DNA of 40,319 nucleotides from the NCBI GenBank assembly GCA_051880375.1, contig JBJENV010000084.1, positions 1-40,319 of the forward strand, given 5' to 3'. Both the position numbers and the translations under genes were made by a program. How positions within the stretch are numbered: the stretch's first letter is position 1; every line of letters starts with the position of its first letter. Shown here piece after piece: positions 24,153-32,373 of the stretch. Source of the DNA: SIG299 sp051880375 (GTDB lineage Bacteria; Bacillota; Clostridia; Lachnospirales; Lachnospiraceae). The notes below the pieces were generated by a model that had not been told where the DNA came from, ran no database searches, and was given only the letters and a program-made list of their open reading frames with translations.

Positions 24153-27100
24153 ATGCCAAAGCGAACAGATATCCACAAAGTACTGATTATCGGCTCCGGC
24201 CCGATTATTATCGGACAGGCCTGTGAATTTGACTATTCCGGTACTCAGGCGTGTAAGGCGCTTCGTAAGCTCGGTTATGAAATCGTGCTTGTAAACTCGA
24301 ATCCTGCCACTATCATGACAGACCCGGAAACGGCGGATGTCACCTATATCGAACCACTGAATGTTGAACGCCTGGAGCAGATTATTGCAAAGGAACGTCC
24401 GGATGCCCTGCTTCCGAATCTCGGAGGTCAGTCCGGGTTAAACCTTTGCGCGGAGCTTGCCTCTGCCGGTGTGCTCGATAAGTACAACGTAAAAGTTATC
24501 GGTGTCCAGATTGACGCGATTGAGCGCGGAGAGGACCGTATCGAATTCAAAAAATCCATGGAAGCCATCGGCATTGAAATGGCACGAAGCGAGGTTGCCT
24601 ACAGCGTAGACGAGGCTCTTGCCATTGCAGATCAGCTCGGCTACCCGGTCGTGCTTCGTCCGGCTTACACCATGGGCGGTGCCGGCGGCGGTCTTGTCTA
24701 TAACAAGGAAGAATTAAAAACTGTCTGTGCAAGAGGTCTGCAGGCAAGTCTGGTCGGTCAGGTTCTCGTAGAAGAATCCATTCTCGGCTGGGAGGAACTA
24801 GAGCTTGAAATCGTGCGAGATGCGGACGGCAACATGATTACCGTATGCTTTATCGAAAACATCGACCCGCTCGGCGTACATACCGGCGACTCCTTCTGCT
24901 CTGCCCCGATGCTCACCATTTCAAAGGAATGCCAGAAACGCTTGCAGGAGCAGGCATATAGAATTGTGGATTCCGTACAGGTCATCGGCGGCACCAATGT
25001 ACAGTTTGCACACGACCCTGTCACCGACCGCATTATCGTCATTGAAATCAACCCAAGAACCTCCCGTTCCTCGGCACTTGCATCAAAGGCAACCGGTTTC
25101 CCGATTGCTCTTGTTTCCGCCATGCTCGCCGCAGGCCTTACGTTAAAGGAAATTCCTTGCGGCAAATACGGCACACTGGATCAGTATGTTCCGGACGGCG
25201 ACTATGTTGTCATCAAGTTCGCGCGCTGGGCGTTTGAAAAGTTCAAGGGCGTTGAGGATAAGTTAGGAACACAGATGAGAGCCGTCGGCGAAGTCATGAG
25301 TATCGGCAAGACCTACAAGGAAGCCTTCCAGAAGGCAATCCGTAGTCTGGAGACCGGTCGTTACGGTCTCGGTGGCGTAAAGGACTTCGGTACAAAGACG
25401 AAGGAACAGCTGCTTGGCATGCTCATCACTCCGTCGAGCGAACGCCATTTTATTATGTACGAAGCACTCCGCAAGGGTGCAACCGTAGAAGAAATCCACA
25501 ACATTACAAAGGTGAAGCACTACTTTATCGAGCAGATGAAGGAACTGGTGGAGGAAGAAGAAGCACTTAAGGCTTTCAAGGGCGGTCTTCCGTCCGATGA
25601 AGCCCTGATTTCTGCCAAGAAAAACGGCTTCTCCGATAAATATTTAAGCAAACTGCTTGAAATTTCCGAAGATGATGTAAGAAACCGCCGTATCAGTCTC
25701 GGCGTGGAAGAAGCATGGGAAGGAGTGCACGTCAGCGGCACCGAAGATTCCGCCTACTACTACTCCACCTACAACGCACCGGATCAGAATCCGGTCACTG
25801 CCGATAAGCCGAAGATTATGATTCTCGGCGGCGGTCCGAACCGCATCGGTCAGGGTATCGAGTTTGACTACTGCTGCGTACACGCTTCTCTCGCCTTAAA
25901 AAAGCTCGGCTTTGAAACAATTATCGTAAACTGCAATCCGGAAACCGTTTCCACGGACTATGACACCTCTGACAAGCTCTATTTTGAGCCGTTAACCTTA
26001 GAGGATGTTTTGAGCATTTATAAAAAAGAACAGCCGCTCGGCGTGATTGCACAGTTCGGCGGTCAGACACCGTTAAACCTTGCTGCGTCGCTCGAAAAGA
26101 ACGGTGTCCGCATTCTCGGCACCTCTCCTGCCGTCATTGACCTCGCAGAGGACCGCGATTTGTTCCGTGAAATGATGGATAAGCTTCATATCCCGATGCC
26201 GGAATCCGGAATGGCAACCACCGTAGAGGAAGCGCTTGCCATTGCAAAGAACATCGGTTATCCGGTGATGGTCCGCCCTTCCTATGTGCTCGGCGGACGC
26301 GGTATGGAGGTCGTATATGATGACGAAAGCATGACCGGCTATATGCAGGCAGCTGTCGGCGTTACTCCGGACCGTCCGATTTTAATTGACCGCTTTTTAA
26401 ATCACGCCATGGAATGTGAGGCGGATGCCATCAGCGACGGAACACACGCCTTCGTCCCTGCGGTCATGGAACACATTGAGCTTGCGGGCGTTCACTCCGG
26501 CGACTCCGCATGTATTCTTCCTTCGGTTCATATCTCCGAGGAAAACGTGCGCACCATCAAAGAATATACAAAGAAAATTGCAGAGGAAATGCATGTCAAG
26601 GGCTTAATGAACATGCAGTATGCAATTGAAAACGGCAAGGTATACGTGCTGGAGGCAAATCCGCGCGCTTCCCGTACCGTACCGCTTGTTTCCAAGGTAT
26701 GTAACATCCGCATGGTGCCGATAGCGACCGACATCATTACCTCCGAACTGACCGGACGCCCGTCCCCGATTCCTTCCTTAAAGGAACAGGATATTCCTTA
26801 CCACGGTGTCAAGGAAGCGGTGTTCCCGTTCAATATGTTCCCGGAGGTTGACCCTGTCCTCGGACCGGAAATGCGCTCGACCGGTGAAGTACTTGGTCTT
26901 TCCGCCCATTACGGCGAAGCCTTCTATAAGGCACAGGAGGCAACCCAGTCAAAGCTTCCGCTCTTCGGTACCGTCCTCATTTCGGTCAACAGCAAGGACA
27001 AGCCGGATATCATAGAGGTAGCACAGATTTTCGCAGACGAGGACTTCCACATTCTCGCCACCGGCAGCACCTATGACTTAATCCGTGCAAACGGTATTGA

Positions 27101-27377
27101 AGCCGAAAAAATCAACAAGCTGTACGAGGGCCGTCCGAACATCTTAGACGCCATCACTAACGGTAAGATTGACTTAATCATCAACTCTCCTGCCGGAAAG
27201 GAAAGCATTCATGATGACAGCTATCTCAGAAAGGCTGCCATCAAGAACAAGATTCCTTACATGACAACCGCAGCCGCCGCACGCGCGACCGCAAAGGGTA
27301 TCCATTACGTCAACAAGTACGGCAACGGAGAAATCAAATCCTTACAGCAATGGCACAGCGAAATTAAAGAAAAATAG
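24153..27377 (+). CDS. carB: Carbamoyl-phosphate synthase large subunit
   Basis: 1074 residues, the full two-half enzyme. Each half has an ATP-grasp module: VLIIGSGPIIIGQACEFDYS opens the first and IMILGGGPNRIGQGIEFDYC the second; PAYTMGGAGGG and PSYVLGGRGMEVVY are the glycine-rich loops. The end (about 930-1074) is the MGS-like allosteric domain (FHILATGSTYDLI, INSPAGKES). Makes carbamoyl phosphate from glutamine ammonia, bicarbonate and ATP for arginine and pyrimidines. The small subunit gene carA is not adjacent. GAGGAG lies upstream of the ATG. Confidence 0.97.
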   Translation: MPKRTDIHKVLIIGSGPIIIGQACEFDYSGTQACKALRKLGYEIVLVNSNPATIMTDPETADVTYIEPLNVERLEQIIAKERPDALLPNLGGQSGLNLCAELASAGVLDKYNVKVIGVQIDAIERGEDRIEFKKSMEAIGIEMARSEVAYSVDEALAIADQLGYPVVLRPAYTMGGAGGGLVYNKEELKTVCARGLQASLVGQVLVEESILGWEELELEIVRDADGNMITVCFIENIDPLGVHTGDSFCSAPMLTISKECQKRLQEQAYRIVDSVQVIGGTNVQFAHDPVTDRIIVIEINPRTSRSSALASKATGFPIALVSAMLAAGLTLKEIPCGKYGTLDQYVPDGDYVVIKFARWAFEKFKGVEDKLGTQMRAVGEVMSIGKTYKEAFQKAIRSLETGRYGLGGVKDFGTKTKEQLLGMLITPSSERHFIMYEALRKGATVEEIHNITKVKHYFIEQMKELVEEEEALKAFKGGLPSDEALISAKKNGFSDKYLSKLLEISEDDVRNRRISLGVEEAWEGVHVSGTEDSAYYYSTYNAPDQNPVTADKPKIMILGGGPNRIGQGIEFDYCCVHASLALKKLGFETIIVNCNPETVSTDYDTSDKLYFEPLTLEDVLSIYKKEQPLGVIAQFGGQTPLNLAASLEKNGVRILGTSPAVIDLAEDRDLFREMMDKLHIPMPESGMATTVEEALAIAKNIGYPVMVRPSYVLGGRGMEVVYDDESMTGYMQAAVGVTPDRPILIDRFLNHAMECEADAISDGTHAFVPAVMEHIELAGVHSGDSACILPSVHISEENVRTIKEYTKKIAEEMHVKGLMNMQYAIENGKVYVLEANPRASRTVPLVSKVCNIRMVPIATDIITSELTGRPSPIPSLKEQDIPYHGVKEAVFPFNMFPEVDPVLGPEMRSTGEVLGLSAHYGEAFYKAQEATQSKLPLFGTVLISVNSKDKPDIIEVAQIFADEDFHILATGSTYDLIRANGIEAEKINKLYEGRPNILDAITNGKIDLIINSPAGKESIHDDSYLRKAAIKNKIPYMTTAAAARATAKGIHYVNKYGNGEIKSLQQWHSEIKEK

Positions 27378-27380
27378 AGT

Positions 27381-27426
27381 AAAAGAAAAGAAGCCTCTGC
27401 ATCAAAAGCAAGGGCTTCTTTTCTTC
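27381..27426 (+). terminator. Terminator of the argG-carB operon
   Basis: Perfect 13-bp stem AAGAAAAGAAGCC (27383-27395) with GGCTTCTTTTCTT (27413-27425). It follows carB directly and probably works in both directions, closing the minus-strand gene at 27444 too. Confidence 0.88.
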
Positions 27427-27443
27427 TTATGTACTCTGTAGCA

Positions 27444-27686
27444 TTATTTCTTAAAAAACTTGTCTACTACCCAGATTAACAAGCATGCGCCAAGTACCGA
27501 AACAATAAGTCCACCGATGATACCGCTGCCGGAGATACCGATGATACCAAGTAAGAGGCTGCCTACTACGCCGCCGAGGACACCAAGAATCACGTTTCTA
27601 ATGAGGCCGCCCTCACTCTTCATAATCTTGCCTGCCAGCCAGCCTGCAACGCCACCTAATACCAGATTAAGAATAACTCCTAACAT
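27444..27686 (-). CDS. GlsB/YeaQ/YmgE-type small membrane protein
   Basis: 80 residues from the ATG at 27686 (AAGGGAGAG 8 nt upstream). Three glycine-rich membrane helices: LGVILNLVLGGVAGWLAGKI, VILGVLGGVVGSLLLGIIGI and GGLIVSVLGACLLIWVV, with a KSEGGLIRN turn, as in transglycosylase-associated/YeaQ family stress proteins. Function poorly known; linked to general stress in relatives. Monocistronic with its own promoter. Confidence 0.88.
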   Translation of the reverse strand: MLGVILNLVLGGVAGWLAGKIMKSEGGLIRNVILGVLGGVVGSLLLGIIGISGSGIIGGLIVSVLGACLLIWVVDKFFKK

Positions 27687-27746
27687 AATGTGTACTCTCC
27701 CTTCATTGTTCTCTGCATACTGTAGTCCATAAAAACTACTGATTTT

Positions 27747-27774
27747 ATTATAGCACATTCCCACCAGTTTTCAA
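27747..27774 (-). promoter_or_regulatory. Promoter of the YeaQ-type gene
   Basis: Minus-strand TTGAAA (27769-27774), 16 nt, extended -10 TGCTATAAT with TATAAT at 27747-27752. Confidence 0.65.
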
Positions 27775-27799
27775 TCATAATCCTTTGGTTTTCGCATTT

Positions 27800-28570
27800 T
27801 CAAAGTGCAAACTCCTTTGCCTTCAGCACCGTACAGTCCTCGCCCAGTACCTCACGGATAATCCGCTCTTCTATCCCGCATCTTCGCTCAAAGTGGGCAA
27901 TCATATCATTAAGGTCCTGATATCCGTGCGCCTTTCCATACGGTGATTCCTGCAAATACTTCATCATCAGCGGATACCAGAGCTCTACCCCATGCTCATC
28001 GGAGCGTTCCCTCTTAATCTGAAGAATATTTTCACGGATATGTTCCGACTTCAGGTAAAGCATCCGGAAGCCCTTCGGCTTAAGGATTTCATAGGCTTCT
28101 TTATAAAAGTCCATGATTTTCTGCTCCTCCATCTGGTAATACAGCATCATAGTTTCTATGCTGTTCTGAAAGAAAGAGCATTCAAACAGATTTTTTCCCT
28201 GCTCCAGAGCAAGGTAGCGCTTCATAATAATCTCATGAAAGCGTTCAAAGCTTACTCTTCCGTTATAAATTTCATGCTGCTCCATCTGCTCGTAAAATTC
28301 CCGACATTCTGCCAGAATCCGCGTGTAGGACGTAATATAATAGTCTCCCTCCTGCTTTGTATTCTGCCATATTTCCTGCTCAAGGTGCGGATACTCCATA
28401 AGCACCTTATCAAGCTCCTGCTTCGTCATATAGCTGCACCATGCAAGCTCCACCGGTGAAATATCCCCTTCGTAATACGCCTTGTACTCCGGATACTTTT
28501 CGGATAACTTACGAAGCAGTGTCGTTTTCCCACTGCCCTGCAACCCTTCTATAAAAATGTGATTTTTCAT
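27800..28570 (-). CDS. P-loop NTPase, kinase-like
   Basis: 256 residues from the ATG at 28570. Walker A is IFIEGLQGSGKTTLLRKL near the N-terminus, followed by EYKAYYEGD. The later IKRERSDEHG resembles a LID segment of nucleotide kinases, and FECSFFQN lies where the substrate-binding DR/ECS motif of deoxynucleoside or thymidylate-like kinases occurs. Substrate unknown. It starts 23 bp after the ABC-F gene and is probably on the same transcript, so it may take part in the same resistance or stress response. Confidence 0.75.
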   Translation of the reverse strand: MKNHIFIEGLQGSGKTTLLRKLSEKYPEYKAYYEGDISPVELAWCSYMTKQELDKVLMEYPHLEQEIWQNTKQEGDYYITSYTRILAECREFYEQMEQHEIYNGRVSFERFHEIIMKRYLALEQGKNLFECSFFQNSIETMMLYYQMEEQKIMDFYKEAYEILKPKGFRMLYLKSEHIRENILQIKRERSDEHGVELWYPLMMKYLQESPYGKAHGYQDLNDMIAHFERRCGIEERIIREVLGEDCTVLKAKEFAL

Positions 28571-28593
28571 ATACCTTTCCTTATCCTTTCTCC

Positions 28594-30138
28594 TTATCCT
28601 TCTTCCTTCTCGCAAAGCGTCAACCCTGTCTTCGTCAGTTCATACACGGTATCCGCAACCTCTCTGATATATTTTCTGTCATGGGAAATCGTCAGAATCG
28701 CTCCCCGAAAGCCCTTTAGCATCTCTCTAATGACCGGACCGGATAACGGCGAAAAATTTCTGGTCGGTTCATCCAGGAGCAGCACATTACTGCCGGACAT
28801 ACTCATTTTAAGAAGCAGCAGTTTTGCCTTCTGCCCGCCGGACAAATCCTCGATATGATGCAGCATTTCATCCGGTGTGTATTTCATGCTTCCCAGATAG
28901 GTACGGATTTTCGAAATTTCTTCTTTGTCCCCGGTCTCCGATAAAAATTCCACCGGCGTCTGCTCCATGTGCAGAAGTTCTTCATAGTTCTGCGGCATAT
29001 AGGAGGCTTTGATATCCTTTCTTGCAAGCAGTTCCCCTGCAATGATACGAAGCAACGTCGTCTTTCCGCAGCCGTTTTTTCCGACAATGCAGACCTTCTC
29101 CGGCCCTTTGATTCGCAGGGCGATATTCTCCGCCAGCACCCTTTCTTCTATCTGAAGCTTGGGAAGCGTAATATCCAGCACCACTTTCCCCGCCGGAAGC
29201 TCTGCCTTTTCTCCAAACCTGACAAAGATAGCGTCCTCTGTTTCCGGAAACTCCGTCATGTTTTCAAACTCCTTCTCAAACCTGGCTTCATAAGCCTTAA
29301 TCCGATGCATATGTTTTTTTAACAGCTGTCCACCGTGAGGGTCCTGTCTGGTAATCACATTCTGCTGATGCTCCACCTTCTGCATTATCTGGCGAAATTT
29401 TTCCTGCTGCTTTTCGTACTCGTCGCGTTCCTTTCTTGCCAGCTGCTCCTGCCGGAGAAGACCGGATGCCCGCCGTTCCACATAGTCACGATAGCCTGCC
29501 GCTTCCACGGTATATCTGCATTCCTGTTTCCGTTTCAGCTGCTCCAGATGAACCACTTTATTCGCCGTATTTTCCAACAGCGTTTCATCATGGGAAATAT
29601 AGAGTACCGGAACACCGCAGCCGTTGATAAACTCCTCCAGCCACTTTAGCGATTCCATATCCAAATCGTTGGACGGCTCATCCAAAAGCAGCATATCCGG
29701 CCGTCCCAGCAAAAGCCTTGCCAGCTGAAGCTTGATTTTCTCCCCGCCGGACAACTCTCCCATTTTCTGCTCGGAATAAAACAGCTCCGTGGAAAGCTTT
29801 AATGTTCTGCCGGCATCCGCCAGCTCCTTCGGCGTCAGTTCAAAGAACTGAGGCAGCCTGCACATAAACTCATAAACACTTTCTGCCTTTTCTTCCGCCG
29901 AAAGCTCCTGCGCCAGATAGCCCATGCGGCTGCCACCACGGATGATTTCACCGGTAAATTCCACATAATCCTCCACCATGGACTCCTCATATATCAGCTT
30001 CAGCAGGGTCGACTTTCCGTTTCCCTCTTCTCCGATGATCGCAGCCCTGTCCCCGTCATTTAAGACCAGGTTGAAGTCTTTCAGCAATACTCTGTTGTCT
30101 TTTCTATGCGTTATTGTAAGATTTTTTACCTGTAACAT
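28594..30138 (-). CDS. ABC-F family ATPase
   Basis: 514 residues, two ABC domains and no membrane segment. First domain: GEEGNGKST, LSGGEKIKLQLARLL, LLLDEPSNDLD. A charged helical linker (about 200-300, with QLARKERDEYEKQQEKFRQI) separates it from the second: VGKNGCGKTT, LSGGQKAKLLLLKMS, LLLDEPTRNFSPLSGP. ABC-F proteins bind the ribosome; some protect it from antibiotics. The second Walker B region reads DEPTRNFSPLS rather than DEPTNHLD, a mark of one Firmicutes subgroup. The structured leader with a terminator just before the start is typical of antibiotic-induced ABC-F genes, but the drug, if any, cannot be told. Confidence 0.92.
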   Translation of the reverse strand: MLQVKNLTITHRKDNRVLLKDFNLVLNDGDRAAIIGEEGNGKSTLLKLIYEESMVEDYVEFTGEIIRGGSRMGYLAQELSAEEKAESVYEFMCRLPQFFELTPKELADAGRTLKLSTELFYSEQKMGELSGGEKIKLQLARLLLGRPDMLLLDEPSNDLDMESLKWLEEFINGCGVPVLYISHDETLLENTANKVVHLEQLKRKQECRYTVEAAGYRDYVERRASGLLRQEQLARKERDEYEKQQEKFRQIMQKVEHQQNVITRQDPHGGQLLKKHMHRIKAYEARFEKEFENMTEFPETEDAIFVRFGEKAELPAGKVVLDITLPKLQIEERVLAENIALRIKGPEKVCIVGKNGCGKTTLLRIIAGELLARKDIKASYMPQNYEELLHMEQTPVEFLSETGDKEEISKIRTYLGSMKYTPDEMLHHIEDLSGGQKAKLLLLKMSMSGSNVLLLDEPTRNFSPLSGPVIREMLKGFRGAILTISHDRKYIREVADTVYELTKTGLTLCEKEEG

Positions 30139-30150
30139 CTACATCACCCC

Positions 30151-30190
30151 TATATTCAAAAAAAAGAATCATCTGTTGCCAAATGATTCC
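30151..30190 (-). terminator. Attenuator-like terminator before the ABC-F gene
   Basis: Minus-strand hairpin GAATCAT...ATGATTC followed by eight Ts, ending about 15-20 nt before the ABC-F start codon. Upstream segments can form a competing fold: AACCTCTTT near 30287 with AAAGAGGTT near 30205, and an inner CCGGAaGC/GCcTCCGG stem. Confidence 0.75.
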
Positions 30191-30417
30191 GGATGATATA
30201 TCAAACCTCTTTGTAGCCGGAGGCTGTGCGCATTGCTTCCGGATTACAAAAATACATGCTATGTTGTTCATTTTGTGCACGAAAAAAAGAGGTTATGAGA
30301 TACATAATCCACTTTTGGCAACATGACAAACAAGTATCATTCCATACCATACGGCACAAAAAGCTGTGCCACTGTAGAATCATACCGTTTCGCTTACTTC
30401 ATGTTTACAAAAGTCGA

Positions 30418-30429
30418 TTATCTCCTCAT
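30418..30429 (-). CDS. Three-codon leader micro-ORF (MRR)
   Basis: In the ABC-F leader, ATG AGG AGA TAA is preceded by AGAGGTG (30435-30441) with an ideal 5-nt gap. It would begin about 25 nt into the transcript. Very short leader peptides are used by ribosome-targeting-drug attenuators; whether this one is translated is unproven. Confidence 0.4.
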   Translation of the reverse strand: MRR

Positions 30430-30458
30430 CTTTTCACCTCTTTCGCTCAAGTACGTTT

Positions 30459-30500
30459 ATTCTATCACGTTGCCTGTGATTTGTCAAATTACAGGCAACG
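30459..30500 (-). promoter_or_regulatory. ABC-F promoter inside a large palindrome
   Basis: Minus-strand consensus TTGACA (30482-30487), 17 nt, TAGAAT (30459-30464). The -35 box is the centre of an inverted repeat with 16-nt arms (30468-30483 and 30485-30500, one mismatch; outer part CGTTGCCTGT). A GTTGCC...GGCAAC dyad over a -35 box looks like a repressor operator, for example of MarR type. On the plus strand the palindrome is followed by TTTTTT, so it may act as a terminator in that direction. Confidence 0.7.
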
Positions 30501-30522
30501 AGTTTTTTGTCTATCACCCTTG

Positions 30523-32373
30523 TTACCCGGCATAATACTGTGCCTGCGCCCTCCAAAGCGCTGCGTACTCTCCTCCCTTTTTAAGCAGCTTCTCATGGCT
30601 TCCGCGTTCAACGATGGTTCCGTTCTGAAACACAAGAATATCATTGCAGAAGCGGCAGCTGCTCATCCGGTGGGAAATATAGATGCTTGTCTTGTCCTTT
30701 ACCATTTCGTCAAAGCCCGCATAGACCTGCGCCTCACTAATCGGGTCAAGCGCCGCCGTCGGCTCGTCTAAAATCACAACCGGCGCATCCTTATAAAGAG
30801 CTCTCGCAAGTGCCAGCTTCTGTGCCTCACCGCCGCTGATTTCCACCCCGTCTTCCTTTTGCTTATACAAAACCGTATCCGGACCGTCAGGCATCTGCCG
30901 CACCAGTTCCGCAGCTCCTGCCTGTCTTAAGCATTCCCAAAACTTTTCATCCTCCGGCTCAAACCCTGCCACAATATTCTCGCGGACAGGGAAGGCAAAC
31001 AGCTTAAAATCCTGAAATACCACACCGAACAAATCACGGTACTCCTCCTCATCGTATTTGCGGATGTCTACGCCGTTTAACGTAATGCGTCCCTCCGTCG
31101 GTTCATACAGGCGGCATAAAAGCTTGATAAACGTTGTCTTTCCGGCACCGTTCCGTCCGACTACCGCCATTTTATCCTTCATATTGAGCCTGCAGCTGAC
31201 GTTCTTTAGGACAAGCTGCTCACTGCCCGGATAGTGAAAGCTGACATTTTCAAAAGCAAGCTCATATTCCCCATCCAGCCGCTTTTCTACCGGGATGCTT
31301 CCCCTCTCCTGACTCACCTCTAAATCCATGAACTCAAGAAATTCTTTCATATAGGTGCAGGAGCGAGTCAGCGCTCCTGCCTGTTCCGCTATTTCCGAAC
31401 AGGCAGCCCCAAACCGGGCAAGTGCTCCCGTATACTTTGTAAATGCTCCGACGGTCACTGCTCCCGTTACGGTTTTTAATGCAACCAGGGCATACGAACC
31501 AAGTGTAAAAAAAGCATTGGCCAGATTTTGCAGATTATACTGCGCATTCTCTACCCTGCACATCTTTCCGAAATATTCTCTCAGACGCTTTCCTTCCCTC
31601 TTTGTATTTGCAAGAATCATATCGTTCATATCAAAGATACGCGTTACCTTTCCTGTTGCATAATTCTGAAATACTTTCTCAAGCAGATAGCCAAGACACA
31701 ATTCTGCTCCGGTATGCTGTTCAAAAATCTCTTTTTCCTTCTTTGCATATATCTGTCTTACCTTACCTGACAGAAACAGTAAATGAAAAATCAGAAAAGA
31801 AAGAAGGAGTGCGGAGCCTGCAGGACCTGCAAAGATTCTGAGTACGGCACTCTCCGTTTCCGGATTTTGTAAGCAGAGTGAAACCATCATAGCTACTGCT
31901 GTTGCCGCCGTCAGGAAGTTTTTCAGCATACTTTTGTAGTTGCCGACTACACTCGTCAGTCCGCCATACATCGCCGCTGTCCTCTCCGAAAAACGGATTT
32001 TATCTACCACTTCCGGATTTTCTGTTGCCTCATAGTCCAAATCCAGTAGCTTTTTTCTCATCAATACCGAAAAGGAATGCCTACAGCGCACACCAATCAC
32101 ATGATATGCCCTGCCAAGCAGCCCTACCAGAATTCCGGACAGCAGATGAACCAGAATTGTCATTCCGGCAAAGGCTGCTGCCATCCGAAACTCCTTTTGC
32201 AGCAGTGCATCAATCAACTCCGCAGACAAGAACAGCTCTGCATAGGAGGCAACTACCTCCAAAAGCAGTTCCAGCAAAACGAGCGGAAGGAAACTGCTGT
32301 CCATGGAATGCGCAAGCTTTAACAGGCGGAATCCTGTTTTATGTACCGAAAACCATTCCTTATCTTTATGCAT
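30523..32373 (-). CDS. ABC exporter subunit B (membrane + ATPase)
   Basis: 616 residues from the ATG at 32373 (AGGAGG about 9-10 nt upstream). The N-terminal 350 residues hold about six membrane segments; the C-terminal ATPase has Walker A GRNGAGKTTFIKLL, signature ISGGEAQKLALARAL and Walker B VVILDEPTAALDP with the catalytic Glu kept. It overlaps the previous gene by 8 bp, so it surely forms a heterodimer with that subunit. Similar pairs export peptides, lipids or drugs; the neighbouring AgrC/LytTR system fits peptide export, by inference. Confidence 0.92.
   Translation of the reverse strand: MHKDKEWFSVHKTGFRLLKLAHSMDSSFLPLVLLELLLEVVASYAELFLSAELIDALLQKEFRMAAAFAGMTILVHLLSGILVGLLGRAYHVIGVRCRHSFSVLMRKKLLDLDYEATENPEVVDKIRFSERTAAMYGGLTSVVGNYKSMLKNFLTAATAVAMMVSLCLQNPETESAVLRIFAGPAGSALLLSFLIFHLLFLSGKVRQIYAKKEKEIFEQHTGAELCLGYLLEKVFQNYATGKVTRIFDMNDMILANTKREGKRLREYFGKMCRVENAQYNLQNLANAFFTLGSYALVALKTVTGAVTVGAFTKYTGALARFGAACSEIAEQAGALTRSCTYMKEFLEFMDLEVSQERGSIPVEKRLDGEYELAFENVSFHYPGSEQLVLKNVSCRLNMKDKMAVVGRNGAGKTTFIKLLCRLYEPTEGRITLNGVDIRKYDEEEYRDLFGVVFQDFKLFAFPVRENIVAGFEPEDEKFWECLRQAGAAELVRQMPDGPDTVLYKQKEDGVEISGGEAQKLALARALYKDAPVVILDEPTAALDPISEAQVYAGFDEMVKDKTSIYISHRMSSCRFCNDILVFQNGTIVERGSHEKLLKKGGEYAALWRAQAQYYAG

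Noticed and set aside
30201..30383. 60-codon minus-strand frame in the ABC-F leader
   Set aside because: No Shine-Dalgarno and it runs through the predicted leader stems; the 3-codon ORF at 30418-30429 is far better placed.
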